Assembly (NCBI GenBank): GCA_965222335.1
Contig: OZ244944.1
Span: forward strand, 2,170,001-2,234,000
Source: G965222335 sp965222335
GTDB taxonomy: Bacteria > Pseudomonadota > Gammaproteobacteria > Pseudomonadales > Halieaceae
DNA length: 64,000 nt
Direction of reading: 5' to 3'
A program made the position numbers and the translations under genes. Below the pieces are notes generated by a model. The model saw only the letters and a program-made list of their open reading frames with translations. It was not told the origin of the DNA and made no database searches. Position 1 is the first letter of the stretch. Each line of letters opens with the position of its first letter. Below, one piece after another: positions 1 through 8,571 of the stretch.

Positions 1-1905
1 GGCCACGGTGGTATCCGCGAGGTGGAGTTCATCGGCCAGTGCTTCCAGCTGATCCGCGGGGGCCGCGATCGCGGCCTGCAGCAGCGCGAACTGTTGCCGG
101 TGCTAGAGGAGTGCGCGCAGCTGGGCTGCCTGCCGGCCGCGGTGGTGGCCCAGTTGCGCGATGCCTACCTGTTTCTGCGCGACAGTGAACACGCGATCCA
201 GGGCTACCGCGACCAGCAGACCCAGGCGCTGCCCCGGGAGGCGCTGCCCCAGGCGGCGCTGGCGCGGGTCATGGCCTGCACTGACTGGGAGGACTACCTG
301 ACCGAGCTGGCCGCGCACCGGGAGCGCGTGGCGGGACACTTCCGGGACCTGATTGCCGACCCCGAGGAACAGGCCGTTGCCGACAGCCCGAGGGGTGAAC
401 TGTGGGGGGAGGATCTCGACGCGGCTCAACTCGAGTCCCTCGGGTTCGCCCGCGCCGACGAATGCCTCGAGGCGCTCCAGTCCCTGCGCGACAGTCGCCG
501 GGTCGTCGCCCTGCAGGCCCAGGGCAAAGCGCGGCTGGAGGAGTTTATGCCCCAGCTGATCCTGGCCTGCGCCGAATCCCGGGATCCCGACACTGCCCTG
601 CAACGTATTCTGCCGCTGGTGGAAGCGGTGGTCCGGCGCAGTGCCTATCTGGCCCTGCTGCTGGAGAACCCCGCCGCCCTGGCCGAGCTGGTCACCCTGT
701 GCCAGGCCAGCCCCTGGATCGCCGCCCAGCTGGCCTCGCACCCGGTGCTGCTGGATGAGCTGCTGGATCGCGCGAGCCTATATACCGCCCCGGAAAAGGC
801 CCTGCTGCAGGACGAGCTGCGGCAGCAGGTCGCGCGCCTGCCGATGGACGACCTGGAAGCGCAGATGGATGCGCTGCGCTACTACAAGTCCGCCCAGCTG
901 CTGCGGGTGGCGGCCAGCGAACTGGGGGGCTACCTGCCCCTGATGCAGGTCAGCGACAAGCTGAGCTGGATAGCCGAGGTGATCCTGGAGCAGGTCCTGG
1001 CGCTGGCGTGGCACGACCTTGCCGCCCGTTACGGCGAGCCCGCGCGACAGGGCACCGGCTATGGCTTCGCCGTGTTTGCCTACGGCAAACTGGGCGGCAT
1101 TGAGCTCAGTTACAGCTCGGACCTGGACCTGGTGTTTATCTACGACGCCGAGGCGACCGGGGCCACTGACGGCAAGCGCAGCATCGACAACACGGTGTTC
1201 TACACCCGCCTGGGCCAACGCATGATCCATATCCTGGAGACGCGCATGGCGCTGGGCGACCTGTACGAGGTGGATGTACGGCTGCGGCCCTCGGGGGACT
1301 CCGGGATGCTGGTGGCCTCGACCCGCGGCTTCGCCACCTACCAGCGCGAGTCGGCCTGGACCTGGGAGCACCAGGCCCTGGTGCGCGCGCGCTGGGTCGC
1401 CGGGGACCCGGCGGTGGGCGAATCGGTCTACCGGGTGCGCGAGGAGGTGCTGTGCCAGCAGCGGGAACCTGAAGCGTTGGCGCGGGAAGTTGTCGCCATG
1501 CGGCGCCGGATGCGCGAGCATCTTCTGCCCCGGGACACTGCAGAGGCGGCCGAGTTTCATCTCAAGCAGGGCCGTGGCGGTATCGTGGATATCGAGTTCA
1601 TGGTGCAGTACGCGGTGCTCGCCTGGTCCCACCGCGTACCGGGGCTGGTACAGTGGTCGGACAATATCCGCATCCTCGAGATCCTGGGTCGCGAGGGCCT
1701 GTTCGCCCAGGCGGAAAGCGACGCCCTGATCGCCGCCTACCTGGCCTACCGTTCCGCCGCCCACGAGCTCGCCCTGCAGCAGCAGCCGGATACGGTCCCC
1801 GCGGACAGTTACCGCGAGCACCGGGAGGCGGTAAGGAGCAAGTGGGAACAGTTATTTGCCGCGGTCAGTGATGATCCGCAGAACGCCCCCCAGGGGCAGG
1901 GCTAG
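1..1905 (+). CDS. glnE: Bifunctional glutamine synthetase adenylyltransferase/deadenylase (5'-truncated by window edge)
   Basis: GlnE adds AMP to, and removes it from, a tyrosine of glutamine synthetase in answer to the PII signal. The reading frame is open from base 1, so the gene starts outside the window; 634 residues are visible against about 950 in E. coli GlnE. The first visible residues, GHGGIREVEF, are the end of the N-terminal (deadenylase) nucleotidyltransferase domain. The C-terminal (adenylylase) domain shows YGKLGG at about residue 361 of the visible part and the metal-binding SDLDL at about 373-377, and it repeats the first motif as GRGGIVDIEF near 1570-1600. Its substrate GlnA is encoded at the other end of the window. 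A lipase-like gene follows after 12 nt. Confidence 0.97.
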   Translation, partial: GHGGIREVEFIGQCFQLIRGGRDRGLQQRELLPVLEECAQLGCLPAAVVAQLRDAYLFLRDSEHAIQGYRDQQTQALPREALPQAALARVMACTDWEDYLTELAAHRERVAGHFRDLIADPEEQAVADSPRGELWGEDLDAAQLESLGFARADECLEALQSLRDSRRVVALQAQGKARLEEFMPQLILACAESRDPDTALQRILPLVEAVVRRSAYLALLLENPAALAELVTLCQASPWIAAQLASHPVLLDELLDRASLYTAPEKALLQDELRQQVARLPMDDLEAQMDALRYYKSAQLLRVAASELGGYLPLMQVSDKLSWIAEVILEQVLALAWHDLAARYGEPARQGTGYGFAVFAYGKLGGIELSYSSDLDLVFIYDAEATGATDGKRSIDNTVFYTRLGQRMIHILETRMALGDLYEVDVRLRPSGDSGMLVASTRGFATYQRESAWTWEHQALVRARWVAGDPAVGESVYRVREEVLCQQREPEALAREVVAMRRRMREHLLPRDTAEAAEFHLKQGRGGIVDIEFMVQYAVLAWSHRVPGLVQWSDNIRILEILGREGLFAQAESDALIAAYLAYRSAAHELALQQQPDTVPADSYREHREAVRSKWEQLFAAVSDDPQNAPQGQG

Positions 1906-1917
1906 CACAGGAGCAGG

Positions 1918-2808
1918 ATGATGGGTCTCGAGGAAAGCGAGCCGGGGACGGCGCCGGTGACGCCCGAGGAGGGACGTCTGGCGGGGGACGTGTTTTACCG
2001 GCACTGGCAGCCCGCGCAGCCTCCGCGCGCGGCGGTCCTGCTGGCCCACGGCCTGGGCGAGCACAGTGGTCGCTACCAGGCCTTTGCCGAGGTGCTCTGC
2101 GGGCGCGGCTATGCGGTGGTGGCACCGGATCATCCCGGCCACGGCCGCTCTCCCGGGCACCGGGCCCATATCGCGCACTTCCCGGCATTCTTCCCGCCCC
2201 TGGATTCCCTGCGCGCCAGCATTGCGCGCTGGTATCCCGACCTGCCCTGTTTCCTGGTCGGGCACAGCATGGGCGGGCTGATCGCGGCCAGCTACCTGCT
2301 CCAGCGGCAGCAGGCTTTTGCCGGCGCCGCGCTCTCCGGCGCCGCCCTCGGGGTGGCGGAAAAACCGCCCGCACCCATGCTCTGGCTGAATACCCTGCTG
2401 GCTTTTATCTGGCCCACGGCGGGAGCACTGCAGCTGGATGCGACCCAGGTCAGCCGCGATCCGGCGGTGGTGCAGGCCTACCTGGACGACCCCCTGGTAC
2501 ACAGCGGCAAGGCCAGCGCCCGCCTGGTCAGGGAGCTGTTCCGGGAGATGAGCGCGGTGCAGGCGCGTGCCGGCGAGCTCACCCTGCCGCTGTTGGTGAT
2601 GCACGGTGAGGCGGACAGCATGACTGATCCGGGCGGCTCGCGCACACTGCACGCAGCGGCCGGCGCTGACGACAAGACCCTGAAGCTGTATCCGGGGCTG
2701 TACCACGAAATTTTCAATGAGCCCGAGCGCCTGGAGGTGCTGGCGGACCTGATTGCCTGGATGGATGAGCGCAGCCCGGCGCCGGCGTCACCTCAGCCCC
2801 CGGCGTAG
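1918..2808 (+). CDS. Alpha/beta hydrolase, monoacylglycerol lipase/lysophospholipase-like
   Basis: A serine hydrolase of the Hydrolase_4 group, probably cytoplasmic and acting on monoacylglycerols or lysophospholipids (family inference). The nucleophile elbow GHSMGG places Ser at residue 117. The acid is probably the Asp in HGEADSMTDP and the base the His in GLYHEIFNEPE, the last being typical of monoglyceride lipases. No signal peptide is seen. Two ATGs stand in tandem; AGGAGCAGG at 1909-1917 fits the second (1921) slightly better than the first. It lies 12 nt after glnE and may be read with it. Its 3' end overlaps the convergent kinase-like gene by 16 nt. Confidence 0.85.
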   Translation: MMGLEESEPGTAPVTPEEGRLAGDVFYRHWQPAQPPRAAVLLAHGLGEHSGRYQAFAEVLCGRGYAVVAPDHPGHGRSPGHRAHIAHFPAFFPPLDSLRASIARWYPDLPCFLVGHSMGGLIAASYLLQRQQAFAGAALSGAALGVAEKPPAPMLWLNTLLAFIWPTAGALQLDATQVSRDPAVVQAYLDDPLVHSGKASARLVRELFREMSAVQARAGELTLPLLVMHGEADSMTDPGGSRTLHAAAGADDKTLKLYPGLYHEIFNEPERLEVLADLIAWMDERSPAPASPQPPA

Positions 2809-3524
2809 GCCTGCGCGGCGAGCAGGCGCGCCTCCAGGTGGCCCAGCTCGGGATGCTGCTGGCGCCAGGCGAGGAAAAACCGCCAGCGATCCGCCCGGGT
2901 GAGGGCCTCCGGCGCGCCCGCGCTGAGCTGGGCCAGTTCGCGCAGCAGGCGTTTACCCGCCGGGGGGCGTTGCAGGCGCCCCGCCTCGTTCCCGACCAGG
3001 GCGAAATAAAAACGCCCACCCCGATAGGCGGTGAGAATATTCTCCGGCGTGAGCTTGCCGTGGATAAAGCCCGTGCTGTGCAGGCGCCCGACGAAGGTGC
3101 CCAGGGCGCGCAACAGGTCCCGCCGCAGGCGCCGGGACGCCGGGTCCTCGCCACCGGTCGTCCGGCGCAGCCACAGCGCGGTACTCTCGCCTTCAACCGC
3201 GGTGGTAATAATGTAGTCGACGCCCCGGCACGCGCGACCGGTGGCCAGCACCTCGGGCGCGTTAAAACCACTGAGCCGCAGCAGCTCGTGCTGGCGCCGG
3301 GTGCGCCGCACGCTGCCGCCGCCCGGCTGGCGCAGCCAGCGAATTGCCGGCGACGGCGAGGTGTAGTCCTTGTAGTAAAGGTTGCTCCCCACCTGGCGCG
3401 CAACCCGGCCGCGGCCGGAGCGGCTGACCAGTTCCCAGCCGGCCGGCAGTTCATCGGCCGCCAGTTGTGCGGCGATCTCCGCGAAGGCCGCATTGTCAGG
3501 GGGCAGATGGGAAATGGGGCTCAC
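2793..3524 (-). CDS. Kdo-kinase/WaaP/InaA-like LPS kinase family protein, probably catalytically dead
   Basis: This 243-residue protein has the layout of lipopolysaccharide kinases (KdkA, WaaP, InaA): a glycine-rich N-lobe with a candidate ATP-binding Lys at residue 52 (YKDY), a helix with Glu near 80, and a catalytic-loop segment IHGKLTPENIL at 154-164. In active members the loop reads HxDL; here it is H155-G-K157-L, so the catalytic Asp is replaced by Lys, while Asn162 is kept. The metal-binding DxD that should follow after FYF reads VGNE (177-180). Both essential acids therefore appear lost. The start is GTG at 3524. It lies near rml and waaA genes, which fits an LPS-related role, but phosphotransfer should not be assumed. 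Confidence 0.7.
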   Translation of the reverse strand: MSPISHLPPDNAAFAEIAAQLAADELPAGWELVSRSGRGRVARQVGSNLYYKDYTSPSPAIRWLRQPGGGSVRRTRRQHELLRLSGFNAPEVLATGRACRGVDYIITTAVEGESTALWLRRTTGGEDPASRRLRRDLLRALGTFVGRLHSTGFIHGKLTPENILTAYRGGRFYFALVGNEAGRLQRPPAGKRLLRELAQLSAGAPEALTRADRWRFFLAWRQQHPELGHLEARLLAAQAYAGG

Positions 3525-3631
3525 TCCGATGCCGGTGGGTCATGTTATTCTACGCGCCGTCGAGCCTGGCGTCTGCCCGCAGGGCGGGCGACAGGCGATC
3601 AGCGCGCGCAAATTTCCCGGGGAGGCAAGGC

Positions 3632-4516
3632 ATGCGGCGAGTCCTGGTGACAGGTGGCAATGGACAGTTGGCCCGCGAGCTCGTGCATCGCGCCCCCGCG
3701 GTCGAGGTGTTCGCCCCGGATCGCGCCACCCTGGATATTACCGATGCCGGGGCGGTGTCAGCCTGCGTCGCCGAGTTTTCTCCCGAGGTGGTGATTAACG
3801 CCGCCGCATACACTGCAGTGGACCGTGCCGAAAGCGATGCCGCCCGGGCGCACCGGGTCAATGCCGGGGGGGCGGCGCACCTGGCCGCCGCCTGCGCCAT
3901 CTCGGGTGCGCGCCTGCTGCACGTGTCCACGGATTTTGTGTTTGACGGCGCCAGCAGTCTGCCCTATCTGCCGGATGCGCCGACGGCACCATTGGGTGTC
4001 TACGGCGAGAGCAAGCTGGCGGGAGAGCAGCGGGTGCGGGAGACCCTGCCCGGTGCCTGTATCCTGCGCACGGGCTGGGTGTATTCCTGTTTCGGCAGCA
4101 ACTTTGTCGCCACCATGCTGCGCCTGATGGCTGAGCGCGAGACACTCGCGGTGGTGGACAACCAGGTCGGTACCCCCACCTGGACCGGGAGCCTGGCGGA
4201 CGTGCTGTGGGCCTTCGCCGGCGATGAGGGGGCCGCTGGCGTCTATCACTGGAGCGACGCCGGGGTCTGCAGCTGGTACGACTTCGCCGTGGCCATTGCC
4301 GAGGAGGGCCTGGCCATGGGACTGCTGCCGCGGGCGGTCAGGGTGCAGCCGATTCCCGCGAGTGAATACCCGACCCCCGCGCAGCGACCGGCCTACAGTG
4401 TGCTGGACAAGCGCGCGACCCTGGAACGACTGGGTGCAGAGGCAGTCCACTGGCGCGTGCAGTTGCGCCGGATGCTACAACAATGGAAGGACCAGACGGA
4501 GGCTGCAACAGCTTGA
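3632..4516 (+). CDS. rmlD: dTDP-4-dehydrorhamnose reductase
   Basis: RmlD catalyses the last step of dTDP-L-rhamnose synthesis, reducing dTDP-4-keto-L-rhamnose with NAD(P)H. The 294-residue product has the N-terminal nucleotide-binding TGGNGQL, the STDFVFDG segment, and the YxxxK pair in VYGESKLAGE of extended short-chain dehydrogenases. The open frame runs further upstream, but ATG 3632 is chosen because GGGGAGG (3619-3625) lies just before it and the Rossmann strand begins at once (MRRVLVTGG). The stop overlaps the start of rmlB (TTGA), so the two are co-translated. The sugar would serve LPS or another surface glycan. Confidence 0.95.
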   Translation: MRRVLVTGGNGQLARELVHRAPAVEVFAPDRATLDITDAGAVSACVAEFSPEVVINAAAYTAVDRAESDAARAHRVNAGGAAHLAAACAISGARLLHVSTDFVFDGASSLPYLPDAPTAPLGVYGESKLAGEQRVRETLPGACILRTGWVYSCFGSNFVATMLRLMAERETLAVVDNQVGTPTWTGSLADVLWAFAGDEGAAGVYHWSDAGVCSWYDFAVAIAEEGLAMGLLPRAVRVQPIPASEYPTPAQRPAYSVLDKRATLERLGAEAVHWRVQLRRMLQQWKDQTEAATA

Positions 4517-5577
4517 GTAATGCATTACTGGTAACCGGCGCCGCCGGTTTTATTGGCGCCAATTTCGCCCACTACTGGCTCCGGCAGCATCCCGGGGACA
4601 CACTGGTGGCCTACGATGCCCTGACCTACGCCGGCAACCGCGCCAACCTGGCGCCGCTGGAGGGCCGCGAGAATTTTCATTTCGTGGAGGGCGATATCTG
4701 TGACCAGGTGACCGTGGAGTCCCTGCTGCAGCGCCACCGGATCGATACCATCGTGCACTTTGCCGCCGAGAGTCACGTCGACCGTTCCATCACCGGGCCG
4801 GGGGCGTTTATCAACACCAACATCGTCGGCACCCACAGCCTGCTGGAGGCGGCGCGCCGGGTCTGGCTGGATGGCAGCGGCCGCGAGCACCGCTTTCACC
4901 ACGTGTCCACGGACGAGGTCTACGGTTCTCTCGATCCCGATGCACCCGGCTTCCATGAGGCCCAGCGCTACGAACCCAATTCGCCCTACTCCGCGAGCAA
5001 GGCGGCGTCGGATCACCTGGTGCGCGCCTGGCACCATACCTACGGCCTGCAGGTCACCACCAGCAACTGCTCCAACAATTACGGCCCCTACCACTTCCCG
5101 GAGAAACTGATCCCCCTGTGCCTGACCAACATCCTGCGCGGCCTGCCGCTACCGGTGTACGGGGACGGCAGCAACATCCGCGACTGGCTGTATGTCCAGG
5201 ACCACTGCCGCGGCATCGAGCGCGTTTTGCAGCGGGGCGCTGTGGGGGAGACCTACAATATCGGCGGCAATAACGAGTGGCACAACCTCGCCATCGTGCA
5301 GTTGCTCTGCGATCGCCTGGATGCGCGCTTCGCCGCCGACGACACGCTTGCCGGGCGCTATCCGGACGCCCCCGGTGCCAGGGGCAACATTGCGCGGGAG
5401 CTCATTACTTTTGTGACGGACCGGGCCGGGCATGACTGGCGCTACGCCATCGATGCCAGCCGTATTGCCGGGGAGCTCGGCTTCACCCCGCAGGAGACTT
5501 TTGAAACCGGGATCGAGAAGACCCTGGACTGGTACCTGGACAACGAGGACTGGTGGCGGCCGCTACTGCCGGGCTGA
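4513..5577 (+). CDS. rmlB: dTDP-glucose 4,6-dehydratase
   Basis: RmlB converts dTDP-D-glucose to dTDP-4-keto-6-deoxy-D-glucose, the second step of dTDP-rhamnose synthesis. Key marks are TGAAGFIGANF at the N-terminus for NAD, STDEVYGSL, and the catalytic YSASKAA. With a TTG start at 4513 the protein is 354 residues, the usual size. This start sits 10 nt after GGAGG (4498-4502) and overlaps the rmlD stop as TTGA. An in-frame ATG at 4483 would add ten residues lying inside rmlD and seems less likely. The stop codon directly abuts that of the convergent rmlC, with no base between them. Confidence 0.95.
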   Translation: MSNALLVTGAAGFIGANFAHYWLRQHPGDTLVAYDALTYAGNRANLAPLEGRENFHFVEGDICDQVTVESLLQRHRIDTIVHFAAESHVDRSITGPGAFINTNIVGTHSLLEAARRVWLDGSGREHRFHHVSTDEVYGSLDPDAPGFHEAQRYEPNSPYSASKAASDHLVRAWHHTYGLQVTTSNCSNNYGPYHFPEKLIPLCLTNILRGLPLPVYGDGSNIRDWLYVQDHCRGIERVLQRGAVGETYNIGGNNEWHNLAIVQLLCDRLDARFAADDTLAGRYPDAPGARGNIARELITFVTDRAGHDWRYAIDASRIAGELGFTPQETFETGIEKTLDWYLDNEDWWRPLLPG

Positions 5578-6126
5578 TCAGTCGAACAGGGGAATCTCTG
5601 CCCAGGCCAGGCCCGCGGCGTCCTTGTCCGAGAGGCGCGGCGACTCGCCCGCGGGAATGGGCCAGTTCACGCCAACGGTGGGGTCGTCCCAGGCCAGGGT
5701 GATCTCGCTACCGGGGTCGTAGTAGGCGGTACACTTGTACTGGAAATCGGCGACCTCGGAGGTTACGTAGAAGCCGTGGGCAAATCCCGGAGGCACCCAC
5801 ATCATGGTGTGATTGGCGGCGGACAGCTCGGCGCCGAACCACTGCCCGAAGCTGGGGGAGCCGCGGCGCAGGTCCACCGCCACATCAAACACGGCGCCGG
5901 CGACCACACGCACCAGTTTGCCCTGGGTCTGCCGGGTCTGGTAATGCAGGCCGCGAAGGATGCCGCGACCGGAGCGACTGTGGTTGTCCTGCACAAAGTC
6001 CAGGTCCAGGCCGAGGTCGGCAAATACGCGGGCGTTCCAGCTCTCCAGGAAAAAACCGCGCTCGTCCCCGAATACCCGCGGGTGGAGCAGCAGCAGATCC
6101 CGCAGGGGCGTGGTTTCAACTTTCAT
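5578..6126 (-). CDS. rmlC: dTDP-4-dehydrorhamnose 3,5-epimerase
   Basis: RmlC epimerises C3 and C5 of dTDP-4-keto-6-deoxyglucose, the third step of dTDP-rhamnose synthesis. The 182-residue cupin shows the typical GILRGLHYQ, with its catalytic-region His, and WVPPGFAHGFYV. The start is ATG 6126 (MKVETTPLRD), which opens the family's normal N-terminus; the longer open frame upstream is rmlA in another phase. It overlaps the end of rmlA by 11 nt, so the two form one transcript. Together with the opposite-strand rmlD-rmlB it completes the four-enzyme pathway. Confidence 0.95.
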   Translation of the reverse strand: MKVETTPLRDLLLLHPRVFGDERGFFLESWNARVFADLGLDLDFVQDNHSRSGRGILRGLHYQTRQTQGKLVRVVAGAVFDVAVDLRRGSPSFGQWFGAELSAANHTMMWVPPGFAHGFYVTSEVADFQYKCTAYYDPGSEITLAWDDPTVGVNWPIPAGESPRLSDKDAAGLAWAEIPLFD

Positions 6127-7021
6127 CGAACACCACCCCCTCGTCGTCCAGCAGGCGCTGCAGATACAGGCCGTAGCCGCTCTTCTGCAGGGGCGCCGCG
6201 AGGGCCAGGAGGTCCTCGGCACCGATATAGCCCATGCGGTAGGCGACCTCCTCCGGGCAGGCGATTTTCAGGCCCTGGCGCTCTTCCACCACGCGGATGA
6301 AATTGGCGGCGTCGAGCAGGGAGTTATGGGTGCCGGTGTCGAGCCAGGCGGTGCCGCGGCTCATCACCTCGACCTGCAGGTCACCCCGCTGCAGATAGGC
6401 CAGGTTGACGTCGGTAATTTCCAGTTCGCCGCGGGAGGAGGGGCGAATGTCCGCGGCGATATCCACCACGTCATTGTCATAAAAATACAGCCCGGTTACC
6501 GCGTAGTGGGAACGGGGCCTGGCCGGTTTCTCCTCGATATCCAGGGCGGTGCCGTCGCGGTCGAAGCTGACCACCCCGTAGCGCTCCGGGTCCTGCACGT
6601 AGTACGCAAACACCGAGGCGCCGCGATCGCGGCTGGCCGCCGCGCGCAGGCGCTGGGTGAATCCGCCGCCGTAGAAAATGTTGTCGCCCAGGACCAGGCT
6701 GCAGGGCGAGGTGCCGATGAACTCGCGGCCGAGGATGAAGGCCTGGGCGAGGCCGTCGGGGCTGGGCTGTACCGTATAGCTGAGGTTGATGCCCCAGGCG
6801 CTACCATCGCCCAGCAGGTCGGAAAAGGCCTGCTGATCCCGCGGGGTGGTGATCACCAGGATATCGCGGATACCCGCCAGCATCAGGGTCGCCAGGGGGT
6901 AGTAGATCATGGGCTTGTCGTACACCGGCATCAGCTGCTTGCTCACCGTACTGGTGAGAGGGTGGAGTCGGGTGCCAGAACCTCCGGCAAGAATGATGCC
7001 CTTGTGCCTGGTGGCGGACAT
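6116..7021 (-). CDS. rmlA: Glucose-1-phosphate thymidylyltransferase
   Basis: RmlA makes dTDP-glucose from glucose-1-phosphate and dTTP, the first and feedback-regulated step of the rhamnose pathway. The nucleotidyltransferase signature LAGGSGTRLHPLT stands at residues 9-21, followed by SKQLMPVYDKPM, which carries the catalytic-site lysine. The 301-residue length is normal. ATG 7021 (MSATRHKG) is chosen over the upstream extension because AAGGAAG lies 4-10 nt before it. It is the first gene of the rmlA-rmlC transcript and is divergent from the glycosyltransferase gene that follows 7.1 kb. Confidence 0.96.
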   Translation of the reverse strand: MSATRHKGIILAGGSGTRLHPLTSTVSKQLMPVYDKPMIYYPLATLMLAGIRDILVITTPRDQQAFSDLLGDGSAWGINLSYTVQPSPDGLAQAFILGREFIGTSPCSLVLGDNIFYGGGFTQRLRAAASRDRGASVFAYYVQDPERYGVVSFDRDGTALDIEEKPARPRSHYAVTGLYFYDNDVVDIAADIRPSSRGELEITDVNLAYLQRGDLQVEVMSRGTAWLDTGTHNSLLDAANFIRVVEERQGLKIACPEEVAYRMGYIGAEDLLALAAPLQKSGYGLYLQRLLDDEGVVFDES

Positions 7022-7118
7022 GGTCTTCCTTATTGTCGTGAAAAGTGGGCGATTATAGGCCGAATTCCGCCCAACTTCGACCCAGCTGCAGGCAACGAGG
7101 TTCACTGTACGGTCGTAG

Positions 7119-7144
7119 AGGGGGTGGCTTTTTGGCCGCCCCCT
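7119..7144. other. GC-rich hairpin in the rmlA/glycosyltransferase divergent region
   Basis: AGGGGGTGGC and GCCGCCCCCT can pair as a 10-bp stem with one G-T wobble and a six-base loop, TTTTTG. No T-run follows the stem on either strand, so it is not a convincing terminator. It may be an operator or a leader structure. The rest of the 7022-7161 interval shows no clear promoter to me. Confidence 0.35.
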
Positions 7145-7161
7145 GATAGAATTCGAAGCCT

Positions 7162-8571
7162 TTGCGGGGCAGCTCTTTGCCCCTCCTGCAGGGCAGACGC
7201 CGGTTCCCGGCGCTGCATAATCTACCCGAAGTCAACGAGGACGCTGTTATCAGGCAGCTCGATACAGTTCAGACTGGCGCGGCAGCGGCTGCCGAAGTCG
7301 CCGCAGCCCGGGGCGCCGCGCGCGGACCACTGCCTGCACGCTCCCTGCGGATCGCCCTGCTCGGCTATCGCAGCCAGCCTTACGGCGGCGGCCAGGGTGT
7401 GTACCTCAAGTACCTGAGCAAGGCCCTGGTAGAGGCCGGGCACCGGGTGGACGTGATCTCGGGGCCGCCCTATCCCCACCTGGATCCCCGGGTGCGCCTG
7501 ATCTGCCTGCCCAGCCTGGACCTGTTCGCCAACGGTCTGGGCTCATTGCGACCCCGTCACCTGCGCTCGGCCAGCAACATCATCGAGTGGTGCAGCAAGC
7601 TGACCGGCGGGTTTGCCGAACCCTACACCTTCGGCCGCCGGGCGGTGAAATACCTGCGCCAGCACCGCGACGAGTACGACCTGGTCCACGACAACCAGAG
7701 CCTCAGCCACGGCATGCTGACCCTGCAGGACATGGGCATTCCCCTGGTCACCACGGTGCACCACCCCATTACCAGCGACCTGCGAATTGCCCTGGGCGCG
7801 GCGAAGCGCTGGCACGAGCGCCTGCTGATAAGGCGCTGGCACAGTTTCCTGGGGATGCAGAAAAAGGTGGTCAAGCAGCTGCACAACGTGGTGACCGTGT
7901 CTGACTGCTCGCGCCAGGACATCGCCCGGGATTTCGGCCTGCAACCCGCGGGTGTCGACCTGGTCTACAACGGCATCGACACCGCGGAATTCAGGCCCCT
8001 GCCCGGGATCGTGCGGCGCCCCCGGCGGCTGATGGCCACGGCTTCCGCGGACGCGCCCCTCAAGGGCCTGCGCTTCCTGCTGCGGGCCTACGCCAGCCTG
8101 CTGCCTCGCTACCCTGACCTGGAGCTGCTGCTGGTGGGCAAGCCCCAGGCCGGCGGTCACACCGAGCGCCTGCTCGGCAAGCTGGGTATCGCCGACCGGA
8201 TTCGCTTCGTCAGTGGAATCAGCACCGAGGACATGGTGCGCTACTATGCCGAGGCGGCAATCGCCGTCGTGCCCTCGGTATACGAGGGCTTCGGGCTTCC
8301 TGCCGGCGAGGCCATGGCCTGCGGCGTACCGGTGGTCTCTACCGACGGTGGCGCCCTGCCCGAGGTCGTGGGAGACGCGGGCGTGCTGGTACCGACCCGT
8401 GATGCCGGCGCCCTGGCAGAGGCGATCGCGGCCCTGCTGGAGGATCCCGCGCGCCGCGAGGCACTGGGCGCTGCGGGGCGTGCGCGCATCCTGGAGAAGT
8501 TCAGCTGGGACGTCTGTGCCCTGGAAATGACCGCTTACTACGAACGGGTACTGGCCAGTGCAGACCGTTGA
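7162..8571 (+). CDS. Glycosyltransferase family 4 (start uncertain)
   Basis: A retaining GT-B glycosyltransferase that would transfer a sugar from a nucleotide-sugar donor. The N-lobe begins at about 7345 (LRIALLGYRSQPYGGGQGVY, with the glycine-rich acceptor loop). The C-lobe has the EGFGLPAGE pattern (E-x7-E) followed by CGVPVVSTDGGALPEV, which binds the donor. The donor and acceptor cannot be told. No ATG or GTG opens the frame: the only standard alternatives are TTG at 7162 or 7177, giving an Ala-rich, probably disordered 60-residue head, and neither has a good ribosome-binding site. Its end overlaps the next gene by 14 nt. It is the first gene of a glycan or lipid modification block. Confidence 0.8.
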   Translation: MRGSSLPLLQGRRRFPALHNLPEVNEDAVIRQLDTVQTGAAAAAEVAAARGAARGPLPARSLRIALLGYRSQPYGGGQGVYLKYLSKALVEAGHRVDVISGPPYPHLDPRVRLICLPSLDLFANGLGSLRPRHLRSASNIIEWCSKLTGGFAEPYTFGRRAVKYLRQHRDEYDLVHDNQSLSHGMLTLQDMGIPLVTTVHHPITSDLRIALGAAKRWHERLLIRRWHSFLGMQKKVVKQLHNVVTVSDCSRQDIARDFGLQPAGVDLVYNGIDTAEFRPLPGIVRRPRRLMATASADAPLKGLRFLLRAYASLLPRYPDLELLLVGKPQAGGHTERLLGKLGIADRIRFVSGISTEDMVRYYAEAAIAVVPSVYEGFGLPAGEAMACGVPVVSTDGGALPEVVGDAGVLVPTRDAGALAEAIAALLEDPARREALGAAGRARILEKFSWDVCALEMTAYYERVLASADR

